Numbered from the stretch's first letter, positions 42,188 through 51,468 are shown. The stretch: DNA of 64,000 nt from Phycisphaerae bacterium (GCA_013360585.1 JABWBH010000042.1:1-64000); one strand, 5' to 3'. Notes: generated by a model not told the origin, from the sequence alone. Numbers and translations: made by a program.

Positions 42188-43438
42188 GTGCATCCAGAAC
42201 TTTTCACGATTCCGGGCTTTCAATACAACGTCAAAAGCTACGGCTTCTGCGTCATGCTGGGCTTCCTGACCGCGGCGTGGTTCGCGATGCGCCGGGCGGT
42301 GCGGGTCAAGGCCGATCCGGACCTGGTGCTGAACATCTCGTTCGTCGGGCTGGTGGCGGGGCTGCTCGGGTCGCGGGCGTTCTACGTCATTCATTACTGG
42401 GAGTCGCAATTCGCCGGATCGGCGAACAAGATCGCGGCGATCCTCGACATCAGCCAGGGCGGGTTTGAGTTTCTCGGTTCAGTGATCGGGGCGGTTCCCG
42501 CGGTGACGGCGTATCTGTGGTGGAAGAAGGAGTCGATCCGCGTTTATCTGGACATCCTCGCGCCGGGTCTGATGTGGGGGCTGGCGTTCGGCCGGGTCGG
42601 GTGCTTCCTGAACGGTTGCTGCTTCGGCGGACCTTGCGATGAGGCGTGGGCCGTGCGGTTCCCTTACGGGAGTCCGGCGTTCGTGCATCAGTGGAACCAG
42701 CGGCAGGTGACGGTTCCTGCGGAGTTGGTCCTGACCGCGAAGGACCAGCCGCTGGCGACGCTGGTTCCGGCGGCGGCGTTGCGGGTTCCGCTGGAGAAGC
42801 TGCAAAGCGCCGTCGCTGCGGCGACCGCGATCGAGCAGGAGGTGCGGGCGATCGACACTCAGCTTCGTCTTGCGGAGCATGACAAGCTGGGGGAGGAGGA
42901 CGTCCGCAAGCTCAAGCAGCGTCGGGATCAACTGATAGCGCAGGCGAAGAAGATCCGTCCGCCCGAGGAGGCGGTGGTTCTTCGTCGGGCGCAGATGCTG
43001 CCTTCGCGGGAGCACCCTGAGCGGTTCTCCGTGGCGGAGGGATTCCCCGCGGACGCGGCGCGGACCTCGCTGACGGAACTGACGGACCTGGCGGCGGGGC
43101 TTCGATCTGTCCCGGTGCATCCGGTTCAGCTTTATGCGGCGATCAACGCGATGATCCTGTCGGGGGTCTTGTCCGCGATTTTTTACCTGCGGCGGCGTCA
43201 CGGGACGGTGTTCGGGTGGATGCTGGTCATGTATCCCGTCGCCCGCGTGATGGAGGAGATCATCCGGGCGGACAACCCGCGCGACACCGCCGGGCTGACG
43301 ATCTCTCAGTTCACGGGGCTGCTGATCCTCGCCGTCGGGGCGGGATACCTTGTCGTCGTGTACCGGTTCCTGCCGCGGCTCTCACCTTATGCGCGCGCGT
43401 TTGTACCCCCGAAACCGGAGGAGAGCGGCGCCGCCTGA
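42188..43438 (+). CDS. lgt: Prolipoprotein diacylglyceryl transferase with insert
   Basis: The 416-aa protein has the Lgt core: SYGFCVMLGFLTAAWF in helix 1, GSRAFYVIHYWE, the signature GRVGCFLNGCCFGGP (145-159) with its essential Arg, and HPVQLYAAINAMIL near the C-terminus. Lgt moves diacylglycerol from phosphatidylglycerol to the lipobox cysteine of prolipoproteins. Residues about 175-305 are an extra charged, coiled-coil-like insert (EHDKLGEEDVRKLKQRRDQL) on the periplasmic side. Many lipoprotein genes in this window are its likely substrates. GTG start. Confidence 0.92.
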   Translation: MHPELFTIPGFQYNVKSYGFCVMLGFLTAAWFAMRRAVRVKADPDLVLNISFVGLVAGLLGSRAFYVIHYWESQFAGSANKIAAILDISQGGFEFLGSVIGAVPAVTAYLWWKKESIRVYLDILAPGLMWGLAFGRVGCFLNGCCFGGPCDEAWAVRFPYGSPAFVHQWNQRQVTVPAELVLTAKDQPLATLVPAAALRVPLEKLQSAVAAATAIEQEVRAIDTQLRLAEHDKLGEEDVRKLKQRRDQLIAQAKKIRPPEEAVVLRRAQMLPSREHPERFSVAEGFPADAARTSLTELTDLAAGLRSVPVHPVQLYAAINAMILSGVLSAIFYLRRRHGTVFGWMLVMYPVARVMEEIIRADNPRDTAGLTISQFTGLLILAVGAGYLVVVYRFLPRLSPYARAFVPPKPEESGAA

Positions 43439-43448
43439 GTTCAGGGGT

Positions 43449-43468
43449 GAACGCAGCGCGTTCTTTTT
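43449..43468 (+). terminator. Rho-independent terminator of lgt
   Basis: GAACGC/GCGTTC with a three-base loop (43449-43463) is followed by TTTTT. A second hairpin (CGCCGG...CCGGCG, about 43471-43489) with A/T-rich flanks follows and may serve the convergent minus-strand gene. Confidence 0.75.
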
Positions 43469-43488
43469 GAACGCCGGGGCAGCCGGCG

Positions 43489-45054
43489 TCAAAAGGAACC
43501 TGTGTCCGCGCGGCTGCGGATGAGGGCGTCAATCCGTCGGGCCAGCGCCTCGATCCGGCTGCGGGGGTGGAGTGCAAAGAAGTACTCCCGGTTCAAGCGA
43601 ATCTCCCGCGTGCGGGCGGATTCGGCATTCGACGCTTCCGCTGCCCGCACCGCGGCGACGACATCTGGGCGCAACGCGAGAAGAGCCTCGCCCGCTCCAC
43701 GAATGCGTTCGAAGGCCGCCCGTCGGGCACGGGCGTCGCGCGGGCGGTCGAAGCGGAGACGGACGGCTTCGGCGACGGCGGCGGCGCGCGCCTGAAGCAG
43801 GGGTGACGTTTGAGCATCCGGGTGGATATGCCGCTGGGGGTTGAAGCGAAGCTCGCGGAGGGTCGGAACGGGCGGATTCAGGTCGGGCGGGGCGCCAGGT
43901 GGATCGGGGATCGGCAGTCTGAGCGTTGCGGAGACGCAGAGGTAGGCGGGCGGCGCGACGCCGAAGAATCGCTGGATGATCGGATCGGTGATCCGGTCGT
44001 ATTTCGCCCCGCCGATGCCGTGAATGAAGACATCGGCGAGAAACACCCGGGCCCACATCGTCAAGGTCAGGGCTCGCGGCCGGATCGCCCACCCGGTTTC
44101 AGCGAAGACCCGCTGGAGCATGTCGCAAGGAGGCGACAGCGCCGCGACAGGTATGTCAAAGAGGATGTCCTCTTCTGCGATGAGTTCGATGCGGGACTCC
44201 CGTCCCCGGGCGAAGCACCGTCGGCGAGGCACATCCGGTCGCGTCAACCAGAAGGGAACTTCGATCCGATCGCCGCGGCGCGTGAGGTCCGGGATCGGCC
44301 GGTTGCCGCCGCGCACGCCCTGGGTACGTCGGTATTCAGCAAGTGCGGCGTTATGCATTTCCGCGAACTCGTTGTGCCGGAGCAACACCTCGCCGACGAA
44401 GTCGTGCCAGGGAAGGTCGCGGACGCGCAGGTCGCGGAGCTCCAGCCCGAGTGCTCGCTCAACGTTGCGCCTTCCTGCCGACATCACGTCCACCCAGTCC
44501 GCGTCGGCGCCGTGCTTTGTCGCACCGGACATGAAGAGGGGCATCAAGGATGACGGCCAGGCCTCGCCCAGCAGATCGCGCGTCCGGTCGACGACCCGCG
44601 TCAGCGCATCCGACGTAACGCGCCCGAGGTGTTCGTAGGGGATGCCGGCGCGGACGGGCAGCACCGGAAGGTCAACGAGGCCGACGGAGGGGCCGCTGAC
44701 GACGGGAACGCGCAGGTTCGGCGAACGAGGCACGTCGTTGTCAACCACCAGATTCAACACGGATCCACCGCAGGCGCCGGCAAAAGATGCGGCGGCGATA
44801 TTCTTTGCAAATACGCCGGCATGCATGAACTCGGGCTGGTGTCCGACAACGATCAGCGGCGTTCGATCCTTGTAGCCCAGCGCCGCGCGCGTGCGCCGCC
44901 GACGATCGGCAAAGGTCGCAAGGCGCTTTCCTGACGGTGGGCCAGCGAAGGCTGCGGCGTTCGCGGCGGACACCTCCTGCCAGCGCGCCGGAGGCGGTTC
45001 AAGGAGAAGGTCGCCGTCGCCGACGGGCGTCGTCAGGCGGGCGAAGTCGATCAT
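43489..45054 (-). CDS. Conserved hypothetical, possible BshC relative
   Basis: This 521-aa soluble protein has LIVVGHQPEFMHAGVFAKNI near residue 70 and VLNLVVDNDVPRSPNLRVPVV. The layout recalls BshC-type cysteine ligases (VVTGQQ...LFGGP near the N-terminus and a long C-terminal coiled segment), but the resemblance is distant and I would not assign bacillithiol synthesis. HGIGGAKYDRITDPII is a well-conserved-looking core motif. ATG 45054 overlaps the upstream glycosyltransferase stop as ATGA and is preferred over the frame's first ATG at 45081. The two genes form an operon. Confidence 0.55.
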   Translation of the reverse strand: MIDFARLTTPVGDGDLLLEPPPARWQEVSAANAAAFAGPPSGKRLATFADRRRRTRAALGYKDRTPLIVVGHQPEFMHAGVFAKNIAAASFAGACGGSVLNLVVDNDVPRSPNLRVPVVSGPSVGLVDLPVLPVRAGIPYEHLGRVTSDALTRVVDRTRDLLGEAWPSSLMPLFMSGATKHGADADWVDVMSAGRRNVERALGLELRDLRVRDLPWHDFVGEVLLRHNEFAEMHNAALAEYRRTQGVRGGNRPIPDLTRRGDRIEVPFWLTRPDVPRRRCFARGRESRIELIAEEDILFDIPVAALSPPCDMLQRVFAETGWAIRPRALTLTMWARVFLADVFIHGIGGAKYDRITDPIIQRFFGVAPPAYLCVSATLRLPIPDPPGAPPDLNPPVPTLRELRFNPQRHIHPDAQTSPLLQARAAAVAEAVRLRFDRPRDARARRAAFERIRGAGEALLALRPDVVAAVRAAEASNAESARTREIRLNREYFFALHPRSRIEALARRIDALIRSRADTGSF

Positions 45055-45833
45055 GAGGAAACATCCCTTCCGTCGCAGCACGAGCAGGGTTCGGCGGGCG
45101 TGCGGATCGGCGTCGCCGAGAGCAAAGCACGCCCGGTTTCAGCCCGGTAGACCTCAAGATAATGCTTCAGACGCGCGACCGGATCATCCAGCAACCCGCC
45201 GAAGTGACGGTTGGGGTCAAGATAGCGAAGCTGAACCGGTATCTCCCGGACTCGAAGTCCGAGGCGTGCAGCCTGCACCCAGAGCTGGATCGGCATCGCG
45301 TAACCCGGGACGGTGATGTCGAACCGGGAAAGCACCGCCACGCGGTAGGCCTTGAACCCGCAGAAGGTGTCCGTCAGGGACAGTCCCAGCTCCCGGTTGA
45401 GCAGGGCCGTGATGCTTCGGTTGATGCGGCGGCGCTCGGGCGGCGCGGTCTGTCGGGCCTGCGGCGTGTCATGCCCGTCCGCGTAGCGCGTTCCGCTGAT
45501 GATGTCGGCGTCGCCCAGGGCGGCCGCCTCAAGAAACTCCGGGATATGATCCGCCTCGTGCTGACCGTCGGCATCCAACGTAATCAGCCAGTCATACCCG
45601 CGCCGTGCGGCAAAGCGGAATGCGGTCGCGAGGCTCGCTCCGTAGCCGCGATTCTCGGGGTGGGTAATCACGTGGGCGCCGTCGAGGGCACGCAGGAGTG
45701 CGGGGGTGTCATCCGTCGATCCGTCGTCGACGACCAGGATGTCGCGGACCTGCCGCCGGACGGCGTCCAGGACGGTGCCGACGTTGGATTGCTCGTTGTA
45801 GACCGGTACGGCGACCAGCGGCTTGCAAGGCAC
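45051..45833 (-). CDS. Family 2 glycosyltransferase, polyprenyl-phosphate type
   Basis: The 260-aa protein is a GT-A fold transferase: VAVPVYNEQSNVG, ILVVDDGSTDDT and the nucleotide-metal site ITLDADGQHEADHI. The following IISGTRYADGHD and DTFCGFKAYR resemble dolichyl/polyprenyl-phosphate hexose synthases. No membrane helix follows the catalytic domain, so it is cytoplasmic or peripheral. It may make the lipid-linked sugar used by GT39-like enzymes such as that at 24535-26346, but no direct link is seen. First gene of an operon with the 521-aa protein. Confidence 0.85.
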   Translation of the reverse strand: MPCKPLVAVPVYNEQSNVGTVLDAVRRQVRDILVVDDGSTDDTPALLRALDGAHVITHPENRGYGASLATAFRFAARRGYDWLITLDADGQHEADHIPEFLEAAALGDADIISGTRYADGHDTPQARQTAPPERRRINRSITALLNRELGLSLTDTFCGFKAYRVAVLSRFDITVPGYAMPIQLWVQAARLGLRVREIPVQLRYLDPNRHFGGLLDDPVARLKHYLEVYRAETGRALLSATPIRTPAEPCSCCDGRDVSS

Positions 45834-45995
45834 GGCATTTCCCCTTTATCTGGTATCTGGTTTATCTGGAGGGACACCGGGGCGGAAACCGCCGGCCCTC
45901 CTGAGTCAAACCCGGGAGGTTTTTTCGTCCGATATCCAGTACGAACGGACCTCCCGGTCGTCTTGGATGTCCGAACCAGCGGAAAGGTAAGCGAC
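45834..45995 (+). promoter_or_regulatory. Leader with hairpins before the TPR gene
   Basis: The divergent gap has GGAGGG...GGCGGAAACCGCC...CCCTCC (about 45869-45902) and CCTCC...GGAGG followed by six T residues (about 45897-45926). The latter resembles an attenuator upstream of the TPR gene start at 45996. No riboswitch family is recognised. Confidence 0.35.
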
Positions 45996-47018
45996 ATGAC
46001 ACAAAGGCCGCGAATTCACTGTTTCCGGCTGGCTCTGGCGATTCTAGGACTGACCTGCGTCTCTTGCCAACCCGTGAACCGCCTTGCGGCGGAGAACCTG
46101 GTCGAGTCGGGCGATCGGCACCTTGCCCGAAATGATCTCGACGCCGCGATCCGCGAGTTTCAGCGAGCCTCCGCCTGGGATCCGAAGCTCTCGACGCCTT
46201 TTTCGCGGCTGGGGGCGGTCTACCGAAAGCTGGGCGATTACGACCGTGCGATTGAGCAGTTCGTTGAGGCGGTGAAGCGCAACCCCTTCTCTTTTCAAGA
46301 TGCACTTGATCTTGCGCACCTTTATTTCAGAACTCAACGGTTAGCCGAAGCCGCGAAAGCGTATTTGCACGCGGTTGAGTTGCGCCCGGGTAATGCGGAG
46401 GCGCGGGTCAACCTCGGGGTCTGTTATCAGGAACTGGGGGATTACGCACAAGCGGAGGCGGCGTTCCGCGAGGCCGTCGAACTTCAGCCGGACGCGCCCT
46501 TTGCCCTGGTGAATCTCGGTGTCGCGTGCGCGGCGCAGGGGAAATATTACGAGGCGATCCGGGCGTACAAGGATGCGTTGGAGCGAGACGCCAACCAGCC
46601 GCGGGTTCTCGTCAACCTGGCGAACGCCTATCTGAAGCAGGATCGGTTGCTGCTGGCGCGGGAGTCGCTTGAGCAGGCGGTTCGGATTGATCCTGAATAT
46701 GCCGAAGCGCTGGAGGCGTTGGGGTATTGTCACTTTCTGCGGAAGGAATATGACTTGGCGCTTGAGGCGTATCAGAAAGCGTTGATTCAGGATCCGAAAC
46801 GTCCGCGGTGTCATGCCGGGTTGGGCTCGATCTTCATGCTGAGGTATTTGAGTGATTCTACGAATGTAGACGGGAAGGAGCGGGCGATCGAGCACTGGCA
46901 CCGGTCGCTGGAGCTAGATTCGAATCAACCCCGGATCCGACACCTGATCGCGAAATATCAGGGACATGGGGCGGCGAAGGATGAGACCGGGGTGCTATCG
47001 GGGGTGTTAGAACCGTAA
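45996..47018 (+). CDS. TPR lipoprotein
   Basis: The 340-aa product has a signal sequence with a Cys-containing end (AILGLTCVSC) and then eight or so tetratricopeptide repeats: LDAAIREFQRASAWDPKL, then YDRAIEQFVEAVKRNPFS, AKAYLHAVELRPGNAEAR, and so on at 34-residue period. TPR lipoproteins such as PilF/PilW-like or BamD-like proteins scaffold envelope complexes; no pilus or Bam genes lie nearby. GGAAAGGTAA precedes the ATG at 45996. The frame's upstream extension overlaps the divergent gene and is rejected. Confidence 0.85.
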   Translation: MTQRPRIHCFRLALAILGLTCVSCQPVNRLAAENLVESGDRHLARNDLDAAIREFQRASAWDPKLSTPFSRLGAVYRKLGDYDRAIEQFVEAVKRNPFSFQDALDLAHLYFRTQRLAEAAKAYLHAVELRPGNAEARVNLGVCYQELGDYAQAEAAFREAVELQPDAPFALVNLGVACAAQGKYYEAIRAYKDALERDANQPRVLVNLANAYLKQDRLLLARESLEQAVRIDPEYAEALEALGYCHFLRKEYDLALEAYQKALIQDPKRPRCHAGLGSIFMLRYLSDSTNVDGKERAIEHWHRSLELDSNQPRIRHLIAKYQGHGAAKDETGVLSGVLEP

Positions 47019-47120
47019 CCGGATCTGGGGTTGTGAAAAAGTCCGCGTGAACTCGGTCGCGGGATGGCGCGAACTCCCGGCGGAGCTGCGCGTCTAATGA
47101 GGGTCGGGTTGCCTGGTCTG

Positions 47121-47155
47121 ACCGGTGCGGTCAACCGGTGCGGTCAATTGACCGG
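47121..47155. promoter_or_regulatory. CCGGTGCGGTCAA direct repeats with palindrome
   Basis: Two perfect 13-base direct repeats CCGGTGCGGTCAA (47122-47134, 47135-47147) end in the palindrome GGTCAATTGACC (47142-47153). The 241-base gap between the TPR gene and the 110-aa gene has no coding frame. An operator or mRNA hairpin is the likely role. Confidence 0.5.
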
Positions 47156-47259
47156 TCGAACCTGGAAAGGATAATCAGGGCAATATCGCCAGCCGAGGAA
47201 AGACGCGGATGTTCCGCGTAGGTGAGGGGCGGCTGGCGCGGGTATGAGGAGAAACCACC

Positions 47260-47592
47260 GTGGCAGCAAAGGGCGGCTCAAGCGGGGGCAATAAGAACAC
47301 CGTGATGGGGGCGGTTCTCGGAGTACTGGTGCTGGCGATCGCCGGCGTCTGGTGGATGAACAGCGGCGGAGACGAAGAAGAACCGGTGCAGGACACGCCG
47401 GTCGTGGAGACGGCTGCACCGGAACCGGAGGCGCCTAAGGCGGCCGGTCGCGCACCGGAGCGTGATGTGCAGCGCGAGCGTGCAGCGGAGGAGCCTGCCC
47501 CGACGCGACAGGAAGATGGCGAAGAACGCGCTCCGACGCGAGGACGCAACCAGCCTGCGCCAGAGAAGCTGAATACGGCGCCGCCGGCGTAA
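47260..47592 (+). CDS. Small single-span membrane protein, acidic/Pro-rich
   Basis: The 110-aa product has a Gly/Ser/Lys N-terminus, one membrane helix (VMGAVLGVLVLAIAGVWWM) and a disordered tail rich in Glu, Pro, Ala and Arg. It is probably a type II anchored periplasmic tail. GTG at 47260 has AGGAG about 11 bases upstream. No function can be proposed. It is followed by a textbook terminator, so it is probably a single-gene unit. Confidence 0.6.
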   Translation: MAAKGGSSGGNKNTVMGAVLGVLVLAIAGVWWMNSGGDEEEPVQDTPVVETAAPEPEAPKAAGRAPERDVQRERAAEEPAPTRQEDGEERAPTRGRNQPAPEKLNTAPPA

Positions 47593-47664
47593 CGACGGGG
47601 CGACGATCATCGCGAAGGACGGACAACTACCGACGAAGGAACCCTTCGTCGTCGAAGAATCTTC

Positions 47665-47702
47665 AGGGACGGCGTGCTCTGTCGGGCTCGCCGTCCCTTT
47701 TT
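47665..47702 (+). terminator. Rho-independent terminator
   Basis: AGGGACGGCG (47665-47674) pairs perfectly with CGCCGTCCCT (47689-47698) around a 14-base loop and is followed by a run of T (47698-47702). Confidence 0.9.
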
Positions 47703-47750
47703 GTCGCGCAGAGATTATGCGCGTAGTTGCGGTGCGCGTCCGCCGGTACG

Positions 47751-48500
47751 ATGGCAGACATGAGCGCGGTCGTCCAGGTCAACGACGTTCACAAGCGGTT
47801 TAAAACCGGGGAAGCGGCGGTGACTGCGCTGGACGGCGTGAGCTTGATCGTGAACCGAGGCGAATTCGTAGCGGTGATGGGTTCGAGCGGATCGGGAAAA
47901 AGCACACTGCTGCATCTGATGGGCGGACTGGACCGGCCGACGTCCGGAGAGATTCTGATCGACGGTGCCGATCTGGCGCATATGCCTGATCGTGAGCGGA
48001 CGCTTTTCCGTCGCCGTCGGATCGGGATGGTGTTTCAGTCGTACAACCTGCTGCCGACGTTGACGGCGCTGGAGAACGTGACGATCCCGCGGATGCTGGA
48101 GGGCATCAACGGACAGGATTGCGCGGATCGGGCGCGGTCGCTGCTGGACCGGGTGGGGTTGTCCGGACGGCTGACGCACCGGCCGCAGGCGATGTCGGGC
48201 GGTGAGCAGCAGCGGGTGGCGGTGGCGCGGGCGCTGATGATGAACCCGGCGATCCTGCTGGCGGATGAGCCGACAGGGAACCTGGACTCGAAGCACGGCG
48301 AGCAGATCTGGCGGTTGCTGGCGTCGCTGGCGAGGCAAGACGGAGCGACGGTGGTCGCGGTGACGCATGAGGCGCGAGGAGCGGCGTTCGCCGATCGGGT
48401 CGTCGTGTTGCGGGACGGTCGCGTGGCGGGCGAGTTTTCGCCGGGCGGAGAGGAGCATGCGTCGCTGGTGGCAGCTCGGTACGCGGAACTGGTCGGTTGA
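47751..48500 (+). CDS. ABC transporter ATPase, LolD/MacB type
   Basis: The 249-aa ATPase has Walker A GSSGSGKST (44-52), Q-loop FQSYNLLPTLTA, signature MSGGEQQR (148-155) and Walker B ILLADEPTGNLD. The sequence is typical of the LolD/MacB/FtsE family that pairs with FtsX-like permeases as mechanotransmitters rather than classical pumps. The permease gene overlaps its 3' end by 44 bases. Substrate, such as lipoprotein release, peptides or cell-division control, is unknown. ATG 47751 is preferred; 47760 is possible. Confidence 0.9.
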   Translation: MADMSAVVQVNDVHKRFKTGEAAVTALDGVSLIVNRGEFVAVMGSSGSGKSTLLHLMGGLDRPTSGEILIDGADLAHMPDRERTLFRRRRIGMVFQSYNLLPTLTALENVTIPRMLEGINGQDCADRARSLLDRVGLSGRLTHRPQAMSGGEQQRVAVARALMMNPAILLADEPTGNLDSKHGEQIWRLLASLARQDGATVVAVTHEARGAAFADRVVVLRDGRVAGEFSPGGEEHASLVAARYAELVG

Positions 48501-51396
48501 CCGGGGTCCGGCGGTCGCCACGGTGGTGGTGATGGCGCTGGGCGTGGCGATCGTTCTGGCGATCACGTCGTTCTACGAATCCGCGCTGACGATGATCCGC
48601 CGGGAGGTGGTGACGCGCTGGCTGGGGGAGTCGCACCTGAGCATTGCCCCGCCCGGCGCGCACTGGGGACAGCTCGAAGCCGCGTTCGCTGAGAAAGTAG
48701 CGCGGATTGACGGGGTCCGGGAGGTAACGGCGAAACTGATCCGCCGGGTGGTCGTGCTTCCGAAGGGGCAGGAGGAGGCCGGTCCGGATCACCGGGTCCA
48801 CTGGATCGAGATCATCGGGATCGATCCGGCGACGATCGCGCCGTTCTGGACGCCGTCGGGATTGACGGGCCGGATCCCGGGAGCGGAGGAGCGCGGGGCG
48901 CTGGTGATGGAGAAGCCCCTCGCGGATGAACTGGGGTTTTCGCTCAGGGATACGGTCGAGCTTGCGCCTTATGACACGGCGCCGCCCACGCCTTTTACGA
49001 TCACGGGGCTGATCGAGAGTCGGCGCGTCGCGGAATTCCAGCATCCGATCGTCTACGTTCACATCGCCGATCTTCAGGCCCTGAAGCGCCAGCCGGGACA
49101 GGCGACGGTGATCGAAGTGCGCATCGACGATCCGTCGCAGGAGGGGCTGAGGCGGTGCGAGGCGGCGCTGCGCGACCTGATCCGGCGCGAGATTCAGCCT
49201 TATGAGGTTCACTCCGCAGCGACGCGCCTGGCGCAGTTGGACGAGGCGGAGCGGATCACGCGACTGATCGTCGTGCTGGCGGCATCGGTGACGCTGCTTG
49301 CGGCGTTTTTCATCATGCTGACGACGACGAGTGCGGCGATTTACAAGCAGAGCCGCCTGCTGGGCGTGATGCGCTGCGTCGGGTTCACTCGCGCACAGAT
49401 CGCGGGGCTGGTGGCGGTGCAGACGACGCCGCCGACGGTGCTGGGGGCGCTGCTAGGGGTGCCGCTGGGGTGGGGGCTGGTGCGTCTCGGACTGCTGCTG
49501 GCGGTGGAAGTCAAGTTCGAGGGCAATGAGGCGACGGCGTGGGAGGTGCCGCTGTCCGGGTGGGGCGTGCGGATTGCGATGACGGCGGCCGGAATTGTCT
49601 GGGCGCTGAGCCAGGCGATCCTGATGATGCAGGTATGTTCGGTTTCGCCGATGCGTGCGGCGACCCCTGAGGCGCGTCCGGCGTCGCGGCGGCTGTTGTG
49701 GGCGACGTTCGGTGCAGGAGCGTTGCTGATTGCGGTTCACGAGTACCTCACGCACGGAGGAATGAACCCGGCGCACTGGACGCGCGGTCCCGGGATTTTC
49801 GCGGGGATGCTGACGCTGGTGATCGGGTTCGTCCTGACGGCGCCGGCGGTGGTGTCGTTGCTCGGGTCGGGGTTCGCGGCGATCGGGGGCGGGCTGCTGC
49901 TGCTGCGTCCTGCGCTGGCGCGGGACCAGGTGGGGAAGTCGCCGTGGCTTTCGGCGTGCGTGTGCTGGGTTTTGATGGCGGGGTTGTCGCTGATCGTGTT
50001 CACGGCGGTGCGGTCGCAGGGCATCCTCGTGTTCTGGGATTTTCCGAGCCGCCTGCCGGAGGCGTTTGTCTGGACGTACGATCACGTGCCGTATTCGGCG
50101 GTGGAGGCGGCGTCACGCCTGCCCGGAGTCGGGAAGATGACGGTGACGACGGATGTGGACTGCACCATCGAGCCGGTGCGGGCGGACGGTTCCCGGCAGA
50201 ACCCGCTGCTGACGGCGATCTTCGACAAGCTGACTCGCCCCGTCTACGTCGCGGGCGACGTGGACACGTTTCTCGATCTGGCGAAGCTGGGTTTTGCGGA
50301 AAGCGACACGGAGGAAATCCGATCTCTGATGCACGCGGGCGGGCACGTGCTCGTGCCTCCGCAGACCGCCCGGTCGAAGGGCATCCGCAAGGGCGACCGA
50401 GTGCGGGTGACGATCAACGACATTTCACACGAATTTGTAGTGGCGGACGTGGTGCAGTCGCCGGCGCTGGATCTGGCGGTCAATTTTTTCGGTGCGGAGA
50501 ATTACATGCAGTTCGCCGCGTCGAGCGCGGTGCTGGGGACGCGTGAGGATCTGGTCAAGCACTTCGGGGTGGACCGCGTGGCGATGATGATGTGCAACTT
50601 CCGGCTCGAACCCTCGGACGTTCCCGAACTTTTCCGGGCGGACGATCCGCCGTCAGAATCTTCACCGCGAGGAGTCGCGCGTCTTGCGCTGGAGTGGCTG
50701 CCGCGGCTGCCGGAAATCCGCGAGGAGTGGTCGGGGTTCGAGGATGAGGTTCTCGGGTGGGCGTCCTCCGCCGAGGGGATGCCTCCCGCGGACGCGGTTC
50801 CGGCGCTGGAGCGTTTCCGCCGGGCGTTCGGGTATATCTGCCGAAGGTGGGAGAATACGCTTCCGGAAGAGCGATGGAAGGCGTTCCGCGAGCGGCTGGT
50901 GCTGATGAACATCGCGTACACGCTGGAGCGTCCGGACGCGATCGTGGGGTCGATTTCGCGGATGCGTGAGATGCTGGAGCACGACTTGCGGCGGGGCGTG
51001 ACGCTGATCACGTGGGCGCCGACGTTCGCGCTGGCGGTGGCGTCGCTGGGGATCGCGAACCTGATGATGGTGCGGGTGCGGATGCGAGCGAAGGCGATCG
51101 CGATGCTGCGGGCGGTGGGGATGACCCGGTCGCAGACGCTGCGGCTCGTGTTCAGCGAGGCGGTGACGCTGGGGCTGCTGGGGTCGGTGACGGGGGTGGG
51201 GCTGGGGTTCGCGCTGGCGCGTTTTGCGAACGCGATTTCGCTGTCGGTGGCCGGCGTCGAGGTGCCGTGGATCATTCCGTGGGGAACGATCGTCAAGGCG
51301 GTGCTGGTGACGCTGTCGGTGTGCGTGTGCGCGGCGATCCAGCCTGCCCGGACGGCGGCGAAGGACAACGTTCTGGAGGCGCTTCAGGTCGAGTGA
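48457..51396 (+). CDS. FtsX-like permease, large two-domain form
   Basis: The 979-aa protein starts RRWWQLGTRNWSVDRGPA, has a first membrane helix (VVVMALGVAIVLAITSF), a large periplasmic MacB-PCD-like domain, and an FtsX domain with three helices (about 270-420). Four hydrophobic segments follow, then a second long periplasmic stretch and a final FtsX domain (ASLGIANLMMVRVRMRAKAIAML, then SVTGVGLGFALARFANAIS). That is the double-FtsX layout of LolC/E-like or lipid-exporting permeases. The start at 48457 lies within the ATPase gene; the frame extends upstream without homology. Confidence 0.85.
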   Translation: MRRWWQLGTRNWSVDRGPAVATVVVMALGVAIVLAITSFYESALTMIRREVVTRWLGESHLSIAPPGAHWGQLEAAFAEKVARIDGVREVTAKLIRRVVVLPKGQEEAGPDHRVHWIEIIGIDPATIAPFWTPSGLTGRIPGAEERGALVMEKPLADELGFSLRDTVELAPYDTAPPTPFTITGLIESRRVAEFQHPIVYVHIADLQALKRQPGQATVIEVRIDDPSQEGLRRCEAALRDLIRREIQPYEVHSAATRLAQLDEAERITRLIVVLAASVTLLAAFFIMLTTTSAAIYKQSRLLGVMRCVGFTRAQIAGLVAVQTTPPTVLGALLGVPLGWGLVRLGLLLAVEVKFEGNEATAWEVPLSGWGVRIAMTAAGIVWALSQAILMMQVCSVSPMRAATPEARPASRRLLWATFGAGALLIAVHEYLTHGGMNPAHWTRGPGIFAGMLTLVIGFVLTAPAVVSLLGSGFAAIGGGLLLLRPALARDQVGKSPWLSACVCWVLMAGLSLIVFTAVRSQGILVFWDFPSRLPEAFVWTYDHVPYSAVEAASRLPGVGKMTVTTDVDCTIEPVRADGSRQNPLLTAIFDKLTRPVYVAGDVDTFLDLAKLGFAESDTEEIRSLMHAGGHVLVPPQTARSKGIRKGDRVRVTINDISHEFVVADVVQSPALDLAVNFFGAENYMQFAASSAVLGTREDLVKHFGVDRVAMMMCNFRLEPSDVPELFRADDPPSESSPRGVARLALEWLPRLPEIREEWSGFEDEVLGWASSAEGMPPADAVPALERFRRAFGYICRRWENTLPEERWKAFRERLVLMNIAYTLERPDAIVGSISRMREMLEHDLRRGVTLITWAPTFALAVASLGIANLMMVRVRMRAKAIAMLRAVGMTRSQTLRLVFSEAVTLGLLGSVTGVGLGFALARFANAISLSVAGVEVPWIIPWGTIVKAVLVTLSVCVCAAIQPARTAAKDNVLEALQVE

Positions 51397-51468
51397 GCCT
51401 CCGTCGGCGCGCTGCGCGCGAAGCTTGAGGGTCACGGAATCCGTGCAGACGCGGGGCGAAGGCGTAAC

